Source: Forficula auricularia (Eukaryota; Arthropoda; Insecta; Dermaptera; Forficulidae). Taken from it: DNA of 64,000 bases. Within the stretch, counting starts at the first letter, position 1. Every line of letters starts with the position of its first letter. Under the pieces are notes generated by a model, which saw only the letters and a program-made list of their open reading frames with translations, did no database searches and was not told the DNA's origin. This document shows positions 32,811 through 43,330 of the stretch, piece after piece. The position numbers were made by a program, and so were the translations under genes. The stretch covers positions 868,001 through 932,000 of the forward strand of contig JALMQS010000264.1 of assembly GCA_024734495.1 (NCBI GenBank). The letters run 5' to 3'.

Positions 32811-33212
32811 GGGAAATCAATGAAGTTGTCTTCTGCTTGATTCAAATATATATAATATTGTTTGAGACTATAGTTTTGAAAGTTTGACCTTCATCATTAG
32901 ACTTTTTTAATTAGAAATATTTTATTTGTTATTTCTCATGGATTCAAATACAGGAATAAAATAAGATGAGCTGGTTTTGTCGTGATAGTAAGCAGGTCAA
33001 TGATTTTACAAGAAAACGAACTTAAATCCAATTGGCTATTTGAACCCATAAGAAATAAAAGATAAAAATTTATAATTAAAAAGATTGATGATAGAAGTCA
33101 AACATTCGAAAATATAGTCTCAAACAAATAAATTATATATATTATACATGTTTATATTTTATAGGTATGTATATGTTCATTTGCTTTGAGCAGAGGACAA
33201 TCTTTCATTTAA
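32811..33212. mobile_element. Family A hammerhead fold-back element, copy 6, decayed
   Basis: Ends GAAATCAATGAAGTTGTC and CAGAGGACAATCTTTC are inverted. The minus-strand motif (about 32866-32906) reads CTAATGA and CAAAAC; the plus-strand motif (about 33088-33117) reads TTGATGA and GAAAA. Both cores are mutated. The middle keeps TTTGAACCCATAAGAAATAA, a word shared by copies 1, 10, 11 and 12. Confidence 0.7.
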
Positions 33213-33973
33213 AAAAATTATCTACAGAAAAACAATAAAATGGATGAAAAAGCGAAAACTTTTTCAAGACCCGGTAGGATCTAAGTGAATTTTGCAGAAG
33301 TGATGGGTGAGTTATCTCAGTGGGCTAGTTATAAAGCAAACTTGGTAATATATTTAAAAATAATAAAATATTAAAAAACGTTTCAAGAGAGATTCTTCGT
33401 GAAAGAAAAATATACTAGTTAGTTAGTTATATTTTTTTTTAAATTTGTCTCTACCCCCTCTAATTGTTTTATGAAAATAAAAAATAAATAAATAAAAATA
33501 AAGCTACTATATTCAGGAATTAATGAAGAATTTTACAATTGTATGATATTAATAGGTGTATTATAAAATAAAACAATCAAGAATTAATTTTAAAATAGTT
33601 AATTAATCAATCTCAATTTTTCATCCCTTAATTTTAATATATAAATAGTAATTTCTAATAAAGTATTAGTGGGGTTTAAAATTTACAAAAGCATTGCTTT
33701 AATCAATTAATATTGAAAAACAATTGTTTGATAATGCTTTTGTAATAACAAGGTCTTAAAATCTCAATCATTCCAAATAAGTAATAAATGAATTTATTTG
33801 ATTAAATAATAAAAATGTCAATATGCAGTATCAGCGCAGTTCGAGAAAAACATGGGATCTAAGAAATAATTAAAGCATGATATTTAAAAATTAAAATAAG
33901 TTGACATAAATTCAATTTTTAATATAATATATTGATTTGAAATTATTTATTAGTGGGTTTTAAATATTGTAAA

Positions 33974-34160
33974 GGGGGGGGGGGGGGTCAAATAGGCTAG
34001 GCGGTAGCGTGTCATCCTGTTAACCAAAAGGACCCGGGTTCGAATCCGACTCGAGGCATCTGGCTAAAATCTGACCCCCGGGGTAGGGACAAATTTTAAT
34101 AAAAATAAATAGTATCGTAAATGGCTTATGGCTGGAAAGGCCGAAAAGTCAAAAAAAAAA
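33974..34160 (+). mobile_element. Family S tRNA-derived SINE, copy 1
   Basis: The head has TAGGCTAGGCGGTAGCGTGT (A-box region) and GGGTTCGAATCC (B box), then a body with TAAATGGCTTATGGCTGGAA and a poly-A. It is flanked by ATTGTAAA (33966-33973 and 34161-34168). A G run of about 15 precedes the head. Other copies: 42784-42960 and 55017-55157. Confidence 0.8.
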
Positions 34161-34559
34161 ATTGTAAATAAATTGATCAATTTAAAACAGAGCTTCCCTG
34201 GGGGTCCGCGAAAATTTTGAGTAGAAATTACAAATAAATCTACTCTTATTAAACGAGCAAAAATTGTATATATATTTATATATTTGTTTGTATATTTGTA
34301 TCTTAGTTCTATCTTGAAAACGGCTCTACCGATTTTGATGAAACCAACTCTATTAACAAGTTTTGAGGATGAGAAAGCGATCTGGCTAGGACTGGACCTC
34401 TACAAATTTCATCTTAATTGATCTTTTCTTATTTAAATTAATTATTTATAGATGAAAATCTCAATAAAAAAGTTTGTTTACATTTTTTTCAATTATCTTT
34501 TATTTATTAATTGGTTTTTTAATTTTAAAACCCACTAATAGGTTATAACAAATATTATT

Positions 34560-34920
34560 ATATTAAGTGGATATTGATGAGGCAGTCCAAAAAAAAAGAA
34601 GATAATTTATACTATCTTTTTATTTTTATTCAAAAACCGACGTTTCGGAGGCTATCCCCTCCTTCTTCAGGGTTTGGAAAAGTAGTAATTAGTATTACTA
34701 CATTATAATTCTGCTGAGAATGAAATACAATATATTATTGTTACTGGCACTGAAAGAGGAGACAGAGGGGAATGTCGCATTGCATTTCCTTCACTGAATT
34801 TTCAAAACACTGAAGAAGAAGGGAATAGCCCTAGAAACTTCGGTTTTTGAATAAAAATAAAAAGATAGTATAAATTATCTTCTTTTTTGGACTGCCTCAT
34901 CAATATCCACTTAATTAACT
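34560..34920. mobile_element. Family D palindrome, copy 5
   Basis: Arms 34560-34675 and 34810-34917 share AAGTGGATATTGATGAGGCA and AAGATAATTTATACTATCTT, inverted. One more arm fragment lies at 56090-56165. An intact hammerhead is in the left arm (minus) and a decayed one in the right arm. Confidence 0.8.
34639..34670 (-). ncRNA. Type I hammerhead ribozyme (family D), intact
   Basis: Minus strand: CTGAAGA (34664-34670), stem II GGAGG/CCTCC, GAAAC, GTC with cleavage expected after the complement of 34639. Stem I has five consecutive pairs (AAACC before the core, GGTTT after the cleavage site). The plus-strand partner at 34810-34841 keeps CTGAAGA and GAAAC but has a broken stem II. Confidence 0.8.
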
Positions 34921-35229
34921 TATCAGTCTGTCTCCAAAAACTACTCCAATCTGATTATTATATTATATTAAAATTAGGAATTTTTTTTAATTAACAGGTG
35001 TCTAAATCATAACAAAACAGGTGTGTTTACAAATAATGTGGTTGAAGTGGCTTTTTTTTATATAACTTGGAAACAAATCTTATTTAATTTTATGTTTTTG
35101 TTTCAGATCCTATACGATTATTTTTTTATTATTATTTTCCTATTTATTTTTTTATAATGTTTATCAAAATGAATGAATGTGGACAAATTGGTGTACGAGT
35201 AAACAAATATACACATAATATGTGGACCA

Positions 35230-35400
35230 CTAGAAAGCTAGAAATGCAAAAACTGGGTGCGGGGTGGGGTGGATGTGGGAGGTGCAAGAGGTGGGGTGCA
35301 GTTGTGGGGGATCCGGGGTGGCGGTGCAGTGGTGGGGGCGAGTTGCGTGGTTTCGGGGGGAGGGGGTCCAGGGGCGTGTACTATATATATTTGTATTTTT
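35230..35400 (+). repeat. G-rich block following a family E module
   Basis: After a family E-like module (35180-35255), about 120 bp contain many runs of three to six G (GGGTGCGGGGTGGGGTGG, GTGGGGGATCCGGGG, GGGGGGAGGGGG). It can form G-quadruplexes in principle. Frames on both strands here reflect low complexity. Confidence 0.7.
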
Positions 35401-35589
35401 TTTAATTTGGTTACCGTGCATCGCTCGGTAGCTCCAGGTACTATTTATTTATGATCATTTTTATGCTTTTTCGTGAAATGTACCATATAGTTTTTGTTAT
35501 TTTATTTTTAAAAACTGTATTTAAGTAAGTTACTATTCTTTGTGATAAAATATAAACATGTGAAATATAAATTTTGACGACTAAAACAT

Positions 35590-35683
35590 GTTTTTTTTTT
35601 TGTGTGTGGGGGAGGGGGCGTGGATTTTTTTTCAGATTTAGGGGGGCGTGGAATGAAAAAGTTTGGGAAGCACTGATTTAATA
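35590..35683. mobile_element. Probable hAT-like terminus
   Basis: The complement of the right end reads CAGTGCTTCCCAAACTTTTT, the style of hAT TIRs at 44047 and 54747. A partner left end was not located. Confidence 0.4.
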
Positions 35684-36128
35684 CATTCACATTTTAATAA
35701 ATTAATTATAAAAAAGATATTTAAGGTACTATAGCTTAGAGCATCCACATATAATCAGTGCGCTCTGAAAATCATACACACATACACACAGAGAGAGAAA
35801 TGATGGATGCTGATTTTTTCAACATGTTTCGACATTTTTAGAAGCGATAATAAAAAAAATTAGAGTGAATTCAATAGATAAATTATCGGTCTCTCGAGTG
35901 TAGCGAGTAAAATAGCACATATCTAAATCTATATATTAAATCATTAAATAAATAATCCTAATAAAAGTTAAAGAGGTTTCTCATTTTTCTTGCATCTTGC
36001 ATCCCACTATTAATCGATAAAGGGTAACTCAAACTTGCCCTTATCTTAGTGTATTCATCTCACATTCCATAGAAAATAAATGGAAAGGTTTTAGGAAAAC
36101 TCGAACATTACTCATTACATTTTAAATT

Positions 36129-36289
36129 GAAAGTTTTTTTTTTGCCGAGGGTAGCAGAATTTTTATATAATGAAGGAGACAATAAAAGAGTGTCTTCTGC
36201 TGGAATTATAAATTTTATTTATTTATAACGTTATAAATAAAACAATTTATAATTCCAGCAGAAGACACACTTTTATTGTCTATTTCAAT
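36129..36289. mobile_element. Family B mini-palindrome lacking the ribozyme
   Basis: The terminal module (GCCGAGGGTAGCAGA), GGAGACAATAAAAGAGTGTC and both arms around TTTATTTATAACGTTATAAA are kept, but the hammerhead between the arms is deleted, leaving a perfect palindromic centre. The word TTACTCATT flanks both sides (36112 and 36290), a possible target duplication. Confidence 0.7.
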
Positions 36290-36867
36290 TACTCATTTTA
36301 GGTATTGTCTATGCCAGTAGTTCTTAGCTAGTGTTCCGAGAACATGGTTCAAATGTTCCGCTAAATTATAAAAGCGGGGTACTAAATAGGAAACTAATCT
36401 TGAATGATCTTTATGGTAAAAGCGCAGTATCGTTTACAGTTACAAGTGAACTAACGGAACAACTGTTTTTGATTGCTTTTGGTTCAAAAGAGACTAATTT
36501 TGATGTATATTTAGATTAAAATTGAAATATAATATCTTTTAAAATATAGCTTAAGTTTTGAGTGTCATCATGTATCCCCTGAAAAAAGGAAACCCTATCG
36601 ATATTATAGCTATCCCTATCACACAGATCTTCAAGACTCTACTTCCGTAGCAGTGAACAAGGGCATATCTCCTGTACCACAAATGATTTTTTTTTTTTTT
36701 AATTTGTAAGGGATTAAAGTTTCGAAGGCTTAGCCTTCATTTGCAGTTTATTTATTATTTTTTTCTTTTATAAATTTTTTATTTGTTTATGAAGATTGGT
36801 TTGTACGAGTAAGTTGCGTTATTCGAATTTAATACCTAACTAATACTATATTTATTTAAGAATTAAT

Positions 36868-37065
36868 TGAAATACTAGGTAGGTTTCACTAAAACAAATA
36901 TATTTTATGAATTTTAATTCGATATAATATATATTTCGGGTAACTTATTCTTATTTAAAATGTTTCACCTAGAACCGACGCTAGGTAAGGTCTTTAAAAA
37001 AAAAAATAAAAACTATATTTATTTGCATCAAGCAGAGGACACCTTCTTTGATTTACTCTTATAAT
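36868..37065. mobile_element. Family C and family A terminal fragments
   Basis: Contains GGTAGGTTTCAC, ATATATATTTCGGG, ATGTTTCACCTAGAACCGAC and then a family A right end (TTTGCATCAAGCAGAGGACA). No intact ribozyme. Confidence 0.6.
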
Positions 37066-37208
37066 AGGTTTGTCTAATGTGTATATTGTATGTCTGGCCA
37101 TTTGATTTTTAGCAATAATAAAAAGTAAAACTAAAGATTTGACCATCTTTTTTTGAAAATAGTTGGAATGTATTTCAAAAAATTAGCTCGGATTTTAAAC
37201 CAATGTAT

Positions 37209-37360
37209 ATTAAGGGAGAAAGAATTTAATTTTTAGAACAAAATCTAGGATTCATCCCCTCAGAAGTTGAACTTGAGAACTAACATGCTTTCCGGGCAGT
37301 TCGCTCAACCCTCGACACACAAATTTTTGTCCTAAAAATTAAATTCTTTCTCTCTTAATA
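37209..37360. mobile_element. Family T fold-back with tRNA-like loop
   Basis: TIR-like arms TATTAAGGGAGAAAGAATTT (37209) and AAATTCTTTCTCTCTTAATA (37341-37360). The loop read in complement contains AGTTCAACTTCTGAGGGG (B-box-like) after a GGAAAGCATG stretch. Only 152 bp long. Confidence 0.7.
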
Positions 37361-37444
37361 AAAAGTAAGTTTTTGCATATTTTTATTGTGATGCTAGTGA
37401 TTTTGGTGTTGCACTAATTTGTATGATAATCATAAAGTAGTATA

Positions 37445-37771
37445 ATTTTTCTTTTCAAAAAATCAAAAAATAATTTTCTAAATGTAGAATTAACATAAGA
37501 AATTATTGATCATATTATTGTTTAAAAGATAATTTGTCTAAAAACATAAGTAACTATACTATAAATAGAAAAAGCAGCGAAAAGGAAAAATGACATTCAA
37601 TCTAAAGAGCTTATTCGGAAGGAGGATCTGTGGGCTAGTTGGTTAACCCGCTCTTCGTGTAAACACGGGTTCGAGTCCCGTCGGATGCTCAATTTATTTT
37701 TCCTTTTCTAAAAATAATAAAATAATTTTCGAAATGTAGAATTAACATAAGAAATTATTGATCATATTATT
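37445..37771. repeat. Direct repeats of ~75 bp flanking a tRNA-like sequence
   Basis: GTAGAATTAACATAAGAAAT and TTATTGATCATATTATT occur in direct orientation at 37445-37519 and 37697-37771 with few differences. The tRNA-like sequence at 37624-37688 ends eight bases before the second repeat. Confidence 0.8.
37624..37688 (+). pseudogene. tRNA-like sequence, anticodon arm shortened
   Basis: The acceptor halves GGATCTG and CGGATGC pair at 6 of 7 positions; the D-loop carries GG at the conserved place; the T-arm ACGGG-TTCGAGT-CCCGT is perfect. Only 15 nt remain between D and T arms where about 22 are expected, so it is a tRNA pseudogene or SINE head rather than a working tRNA. No identity is assigned. 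Confidence 0.65.
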
Positions 37772-38286
37772 TAACTTTCGCGGTTCAAATTGCATAAAGT
37801 ATATTTGTCCTATACAGACAGAAAAGAGCCATTAATTATATACACAAAATGTTAACTGCAGAGTGAGATATTAATTAAGTTGTTCAAAGAGTGAAAGCGA
37901 GATTTATAATACGTTGCCTTAAAGATAAAGTGAACAAGGTTTATCATTTAGAATGGAGATTACAGGGATTATTTTCAAGGTATGGAGCTTGTTTTAAAAT
38001 TACACCCCGTAATAAATAAATCGAGGTTTTATTGTTTGTGGCAAGAAGGTATGAAGAAATGATAAATTAGTAGAACAAATAACTGAGGTTAGATATTCAC
38101 CGAGCACAAATGTCAATGTGAATGCATAGTTGACAGGGGCTAACGAAAAATGAACAAAAAGGATTATTTATACAACACAAATTTGATTTTACAATATATG
38201 GGTAAATAGGTGAAAATAAAACGAATTACAGGGTAATCTAAATAAAATAATTTATATTAACATATTTCATTATTCGTGTCCATGAT

Positions 38287-38508
38287 TAATAATTAAAGGA
38301 ATCGTAGGAAGTTGGACAAGACTTTAAATTAAATTAAATACAAGTTTTGATTAAATATGCCATACGTTTCGTTGCTGTTTTGCAACTTCCTCAGCCACTG
38401 AGGAAGTTGCAAAATAGCAACGAAACGTATGGCATATTTAATCAAAACTTGTATTTAATTTAATTTAAAGTCTTGTCCAACTCCCTACGATTCCTTTAAT
38501 TAATAATT
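38287..38508. mobile_element. Family D palindrome, copy 3, almost uninterrupted
   Basis: Arms 38287-38390 and 38399-38508 are nearly perfect inverted copies with only about 8 bp between them (e.g. AATACAAGTTTTGATTAAAT and its complement). The hammerhead sits at the very centre. Confidence 0.85.
38394..38433 (+). ncRNA. Type I hammerhead ribozyme (family D), intact, at palindrome apex
   Basis: CTGAGGA (38398-38404), stem II GTTGC/GCAAC (38406-38410 with 38417-38421), GAAA (38422-38425), C, then GTA ending at 38429. Stem I GCCA (38394-38397) pairs with TGGC (38430-38433). GUA is an allowed cleavage triplet. The minus strand shares the core (38363-38394) but with weak stem I. Confidence 0.8.
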
Positions 38509-38514
38509 TGTATT

Positions 38515-38546
38515 AACGTTTCGATGAATATCTATATAATCATCAG
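38515..38546 (-). ncRNA. Hammerhead-like motif, doubtful stem II
   Basis: Minus strand: CTGATGA (38540-38546) ... ATCGAAACGTT. The TCATC before GAAA would pair with the core GATGA rather than form a separate stem II. Probably a relic. Confidence 0.3.
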
Positions 38547-39042
38547 GATATCTATCGAATGTGAAAAGATAGTAATTAATTATATTTTTTCTAAATATTG
38601 AGAGAGTAAAAACTAATCTACTAGAGCTAAGTTAATAGAGAATAAAGTAAACGTAACGCTGAAAGAGAAAGACATCCTAAATATTTGTATAGCTAAACTA
38701 AAATTAAAATAAAGCAAATTTTGAAAAATTTTTGAAACTTTTTAAAATTTAAAATATAAAGTAGTAGGTAGGTTTCACAAAAATAAATATTAATATAACA
38801 AAAAGCGAAGAATAAAAAAAAATTCCAAAAATGATGGGTACTTTTTTGGACAGTATCCCATGGATGAAAAGTCATTGATATCTATAAATATTAGAAGTTT
38901 TTCTTCGGGGACTGGTTGGTAGATTTTTAACTGAGGATTTAATGAAAGCCATTCCAGAAATAAAGAAAAAGATTTTACTATATATAAGAGCCTAGATTAA
39001 TTTGTAACAACGCTGAGAGAATTTTCTTTAAAAAAATTACCC

Positions 39043-39112
39043 TCTTGCCTAGAATCGAACCGACGAACTCTTGAACTAAGGGCATCAGCTCTAGCCATTA
39101 CACCAAGACAAC
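39043..39112 (-). pseudogene. tRNA-like sequence
   Basis: Minus strand: GGTGTAATGGCTAGAGC (A-box region) and GGTTCGATTCT (B box) with a five-pair acceptor (TCTTG/CAAGA). The T-stem is poorly paired and the anticodon stem short. Likely a SINE head or tRNA pseudogene. Confidence 0.5.
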
Positions 39113-39689
39113 ATTAATATTTACATCTTGATTTCTGTTACTAAAACTATATATTTTTGATTTAGACTTTGTGTCGAGATAATATTGTATTCATTTGAAC
39201 TCGAAAGAAAATGAAAAAACACCAATAGATTTTAAATTAAGAAACATTAAATATATATTAATTAACGAGGTAAATTTGAAATATAATTGTCAGCTCTGAT
39301 TTTAAACTGATGGCTCCAATCGATTTTCATTAACCAGACAAATTTGAAATATAATTGTAATTTGGACTCGAATTCTGAAATGAAAGAGTCCAATTTATTT
39401 TAAATTAATAAACATTAAATATATTGATAATTATTCCCCCCACCCCATCGCCACTCAAAAATTAAAGAGGCGAAACTTTTAAGAGACGATGTATTTTCGG
39501 TAGTTTACGGGTATACATTTGGAGTGTGGTTTTTTAAGAGGAATACAATTTTTGGACCGAGACGCTGCCCGCTAGGGCACCAGCCCGGAGGGCCGAGCTT
39601 CGAGGGCGTGCCAAAGGCACGCACGAAAAGCTCGTTTCCAATAAAAGAGTAATGAAAGGTTTTTCTATTACAGTTTTTTGAGCCCATGT

Positions 39690-40290
39690 TTCAGAGGATA
39701 CAAAATTTGGTTAAGTTTGGTCGAAAGGGCTAGAATTTTTATTTTTGACCCCCCCCCCCCCCCATTTTGGGTGGTTAGTTTTTACCGAGGGGTGAACCGC
39801 GACCTAATATGGTGTACACCTACTTCCACTTATACTTCCAAATATTTCCAAGTAATTGCAAATATATCCAGGTACTTGGAAATATTTTCAAGTAATTCCA
39901 AAAATTTCCTCCAAATATTTCCAAATACTTCCAAATATTTTCAAGTTCTTCCAAATATTTCCAAGTAATTCCAAATATTTCCAAGTAATTCCAAAATACT
40001 TCCAAAGAGGTGTACACCTACTTCCAATCGCGGATCACCCCTAGGTTTTTGCATTTCTATCCTTCTGGGGGGTCCACAGAATATGTATACAAAATTTGGT
40101 TGAGTTTGGTCAAAAGGGCTAGAATTTTTATTTTTTACGCCTCCCCCTTTTTTTGTCTGATATAATGTTTAAAACACATTAAAAAAAAAATATTTTATGT
40201 TCTTTTCAAAAATATATTCAGTTTTTTTCTAGTTAAATTTTTCATTTTTTATACCTCTTCAAAATGTGGGAGATCTTTATGCCCCACTCT
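39690..40290. mobile_element. Family E element, copy 2, interrupted by a MITE
   Basis: Family E modules (ACAAAATTTGGTT and GGGCTAGAATTTTTATTTTT) on both sides of an insertion at 39784-40045. The right terminus (CCTCTTCAAAATGTGGGAGA) matches copy 1 at 13305-13990. A C run of 16 lies at 39750-39763. Confidence 0.7.
39784..40045. mobile_element. GGGTGAACCGCGA MITE with internal minisatellite, copy 1
   Basis: TIRs AGGGGTGAACCGCGAC and GATCACCCCT with inner GTGTACACCTACTTCCA at both ends; TTTTT on both flanks is the probable duplication. About 180 bp inside are tandem variants of CCAAATATTTCCAAGTAATT. A second copy at 48672-48892 has little of this array. Confidence 0.8.
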
Positions 40291-40349
40291 ATATATGTTT
40301 AAGCAGAGGACAACCTCATTGGTTTCTCTTTATCGTTATTAACCTCGCT

Positions 40350-40960
40350 GCTAAAAGCAAAAGCAGGTTCAAAACATATTTTTTTAAACATAAGAATGTG
40401 TGAATTCCAAAGAGAGAAATTCCGACATATCCTCCTTAATTTTCTCATCTCTATTAAATAAATACCTGGAGGTAATCGTGTCTTCGTCTTTCTCTTTCTT
40501 TTATTCTCGATTTGTATTTATCTATTTCTCAACTATCGTTGTATGTCTCCCCAAGTGCTATGCCAGCCAAGATCTCTCTGCGTGTGTATGTGTACAAACC
40601 GTTTCTATTTATTTTACGTGTGTGAGGAGGACAGTTTACAAATGCAAAGAGAAGGTAGAAATAAAACGTATAAAAAAAAATAATGTTGTTTTGCATTCAC
40701 ATATGGCCAGACAAGTTTATTGCATACGACACGTGACTCCCAAATTAAATTCTCTGCATGAAAAGTCATATATATAAATATATAAATAAATTTGATTTAT
40801 GATTATTTTCTTTTTAATTTAATGTCAAAAACAAAAAAACAAAAAACAAGATGTAAGCAAATATCAATTTAATATTTACATTTGGTTATTTGTTTTGTAA
40901 TAAAAAAAAACAATAACAACAAATTATTAAACAAAAAAAAAATTGTTTAATGTCTTAATT
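40350..40960. other. No gene recognised
   Basis: A 125-codon plus frame (40400-40777) is the longest non-TE frame in the region, but it is serine/phenylalanine-rich, has no motif and starts in low-complexity DNA. I treat it as non-coding. Confidence 0.4.
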
Positions 40961-41097
40961 AAGTTATAAAAAAATATAATAATTTATTATTGAGAAGATT
41001 TTGTTTTGTCGAGAGTACCAGAGTTGTTGATTCATAAAGAGAAATCAGTGAGGTTGTCCTCTGCTTGAATCAAATAAATATATACATATACGGAGGG

Positions 41098-42109
41098 TAG
41101 GGATTGCAATCCCGCAACGTGGGATTCCGCACCAGCTTGCGGATCCGCACACGAATCCCCAAAGTCATGAACTCGTCGACAAATGGACCAAAATCAAGTC
41201 AAATCAAAGAATTAATTGACAGCTTGCAGCCCTTTAAATTGGGCGTCGAAATTTGTGTAGAAGAGAGTCATTGATGCTATTTGTTTTTTAAGATAATTTT
41301 AACAAAAAGAGGAGTGGCTTAATTATTTAAAGTACTTTTAAAATCTGATGTTAAATTATTTCATACTATAAATATGGAATTGAAAAGACTGTTTATAGTT
41401 ATCCAAATCTTACATACAAATTAATGTGATAATTATTGTGATTTATTTATTTTATTTATTTATTATAAAATAATGCTCTGAGGTTACTTTAGTAACTATT
41501 AAAATTTATTGTAATTATCCCTTTTAGACAAGTTTTAGAATAGATAGAGAATAGATATATAAAAAAATAAATAAGTTAATTCTCCCAAAGTTACTTGCAT
41601 TTAAAAAGCTAACAAAGTCATAGCCAGTATACACATATAATAATAAAACTAAGATACGAGGTAGGTTTCACAAAAAAGAAATAAAACAAAATTGAGTTTT
41701 GAATTCGATATATTTCGGGGGTACTATTTTTACAATATGGAATCAGTTTTCTTAGACTCCTGATGATGGGCTAACCTCCGAAATATATCGAATTCAAAAC
41801 TCAATTTTGTTTTATTTCTTTTTTGTGAAACCTACCTCGTATCTTAGTTTTATTATTATATTAAAATGTTTCACCTAGAACCAACACCGAACTCCTTAAA
41901 AGTTAGTATACACATATGTAATGTGTTGTGCAGTTAACTAATAAGAAGCCAAACTCTAAAATAATTTTGTTAACTAGAGTACTACCAATTGTTGATTTGT
42001 GTACTTTTTATTAAACTTGATTCGATTATTTAAAAATCAACGTTTTATTTATTGAATTTCTTAAAATATAAAATACCTACGCGGGATCCCGCGGGATTGA
42101 AATCTCTTA
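41098..42109. mobile_element. hAT-like element containing family C copy 2
   Basis: Termini TAGGGATTGCAATCCCGC and GCGGGATTGAAATCTCTTA. The 8-bp flanks ACGGAGGG (41090-41097) and ATGGAGGG (42110-42117) match at 7 of 8. A family C palindrome (41640-41905) sits inside. No transposase remains. Confidence 0.8.
41640..41905. mobile_element. Family C palindrome, copy 2
   Basis: Arms with GAGGTAGGTTTCACAAAAAA and GAATTCGATATATTTCGG are inverted around about 40 bp; the right side ends GTTTCACCTAGAACCAACAC. The plus-strand hammerhead-like motif 41760-41789 keeps CTGATGA and CGAAATATATC but has a weak stem II (GGG/CCT). Confidence 0.75.
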
Positions 42110-42110
42110 A

Positions 42111-42354
42111 TGGAGGGTTCAGAAGTCAATTAAGTCAGTGTAAGTCAACTTTTTCTTGAAAATTACTTACATCGTTGTGATTTCCATTACTATCAAAACA
42201 TTTACAGCTGACGAATTGAGTAAGTCAGCACTTTTGTTGGTAGGTCACAGAAAGTGACCATACCAATATTCCTTTTATATAAAAAAAACAAAACAATTAT
42301 CTCATTTTTTTTACGTATTTATTGACTCACACTGTTTGGCTTCTGAACCCTCCA
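42111..42354. mobile_element. Small TIR element
   Basis: TIRs GGAGGGTTCAGAAGTCAATT and its diverged complement GGCTTCTGAACCCTCC, with TA on both outer flanks. The hAT-like element inserted at its left end, so the ACGGAGGG duplication includes part of this TIR. Confidence 0.65.
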
Positions 42355-42783
42355 TATAAATGATGAATATAAATATGGGGCTTATCTTCACCTACCAGTT
42401 TTTTCAGGAATGGCAAAAATGTGAGTTAAATATGGGTATAATTTTTGATTACATATTTGAATTCGGTAGCAAATTTTCATTCGGAATAGAATAATAGCTA
42501 GGGTAAAAATGAAATAAATGTACTATTTTGTCTGCTTGAAAATTGTCAAAATTTAAACGGACATAACTCAAAACTACTCTTTTTACTTCTAAATATTCAA
42601 AAATTCATAACTAAGCTAATTTTTGGGCGGGACATAAGGGCGTTTTGTTCAATTGTTTCTCTAGATTAGCTCGATTTTGATCAAGTGAAGATAAAGACCC
42701 TTCTTTTCCCTGACACCATCACTATATTGACAAAATATTTTTGTTTGTTTTTATTATATAAATAAATTCAAATGTATATAAAG

Positions 42784-42960
42784 GGGAGGCCGGGTAGGCT
42801 AGGCGGTAGCATGTCAGCCAGCTAACCAAGAGGACTCGAGTTCGAATCCGGCTCGAGGCATCCGGCTAAAATCTGACCCCCGAGGAAGAGACAAATTTAA
42901 ATAAAATAATTAGTATCGTAAATGGCTTATGGCTAGAAAGGCCGAAAAGCCAAAAAAAAA
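42784..42960 (+). mobile_element. Family S tRNA-derived SINE, copy 2, with 14-bp duplication
   Basis: Exact direct repeats AAATGTATATAAAG (42770-42783 and 42961-42974). The head has TAGGCTAGGCGGTAGCATGT and GAGTTCGAATCC; the body has GTAAATGGCTTATGGCTAGA; poly-A follows. Well preserved, so probably a fairly recent insertion. Confidence 0.9.
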
Positions 42961-43039
42961 AAATGTATATAAAGAAACACTAAACAAATAAATATTGTTA
43001 AAAATAGATAATAATACAAATTATCTTGCTGGTGAATTA

Positions 43040-43330
43040 CCTTGAATAAAAAAGAAAAACTGGACAGTCATTTTTTTCTCACTCAAAAACCAATATTTCC
43101 AAGAATTTTCCCTCCTTAAGGAAATAAATATCCATTCTTTAAAAATTCTATTGATGACTCTGTTGAGAAAGGACAAATTTCGAGCACTAGTGAAAGAGGG
43201 AAGGGTGAAATATCTTGTATTTTCCCCTCAATGACCCCTTTTAAATGCTGAAGAAGGAGGGAAAATCGTCTGAAACGTTGATTTTTGAGAGAGAAAAAAA
43301 TGATTATCCAATAAATCTATATTATTCGAG
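43040..43330. mobile_element. Family D element, copy 6, decayed
   Basis: Inverted arms share TTTTTTTCTCACTCAAAAAC with the complement near 43285-43305. The plus-strand motif (43248-43279) has CTGAAGA and GAAACGTT, but stem II (AGGAGG versus CGTCT) no longer pairs. Confidence 0.65.

Noticed and set aside
37624..37688. Functional tRNA gene
   Set aside because: The anticodon and variable region is about 7 nt too short and one acceptor pair is mismatched.
39678..40044. Three overlapping frames around 39.7-40.0 kb with regular asparagine/serine/lysine patterns
   Set aside because: They are translations of the minisatellite inside the MITE in different frames; no protein is implied.
40400..40777. 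125-codon plus-strand frame
   Set aside because: No domain, strongly skewed composition, no splice or promoter context.
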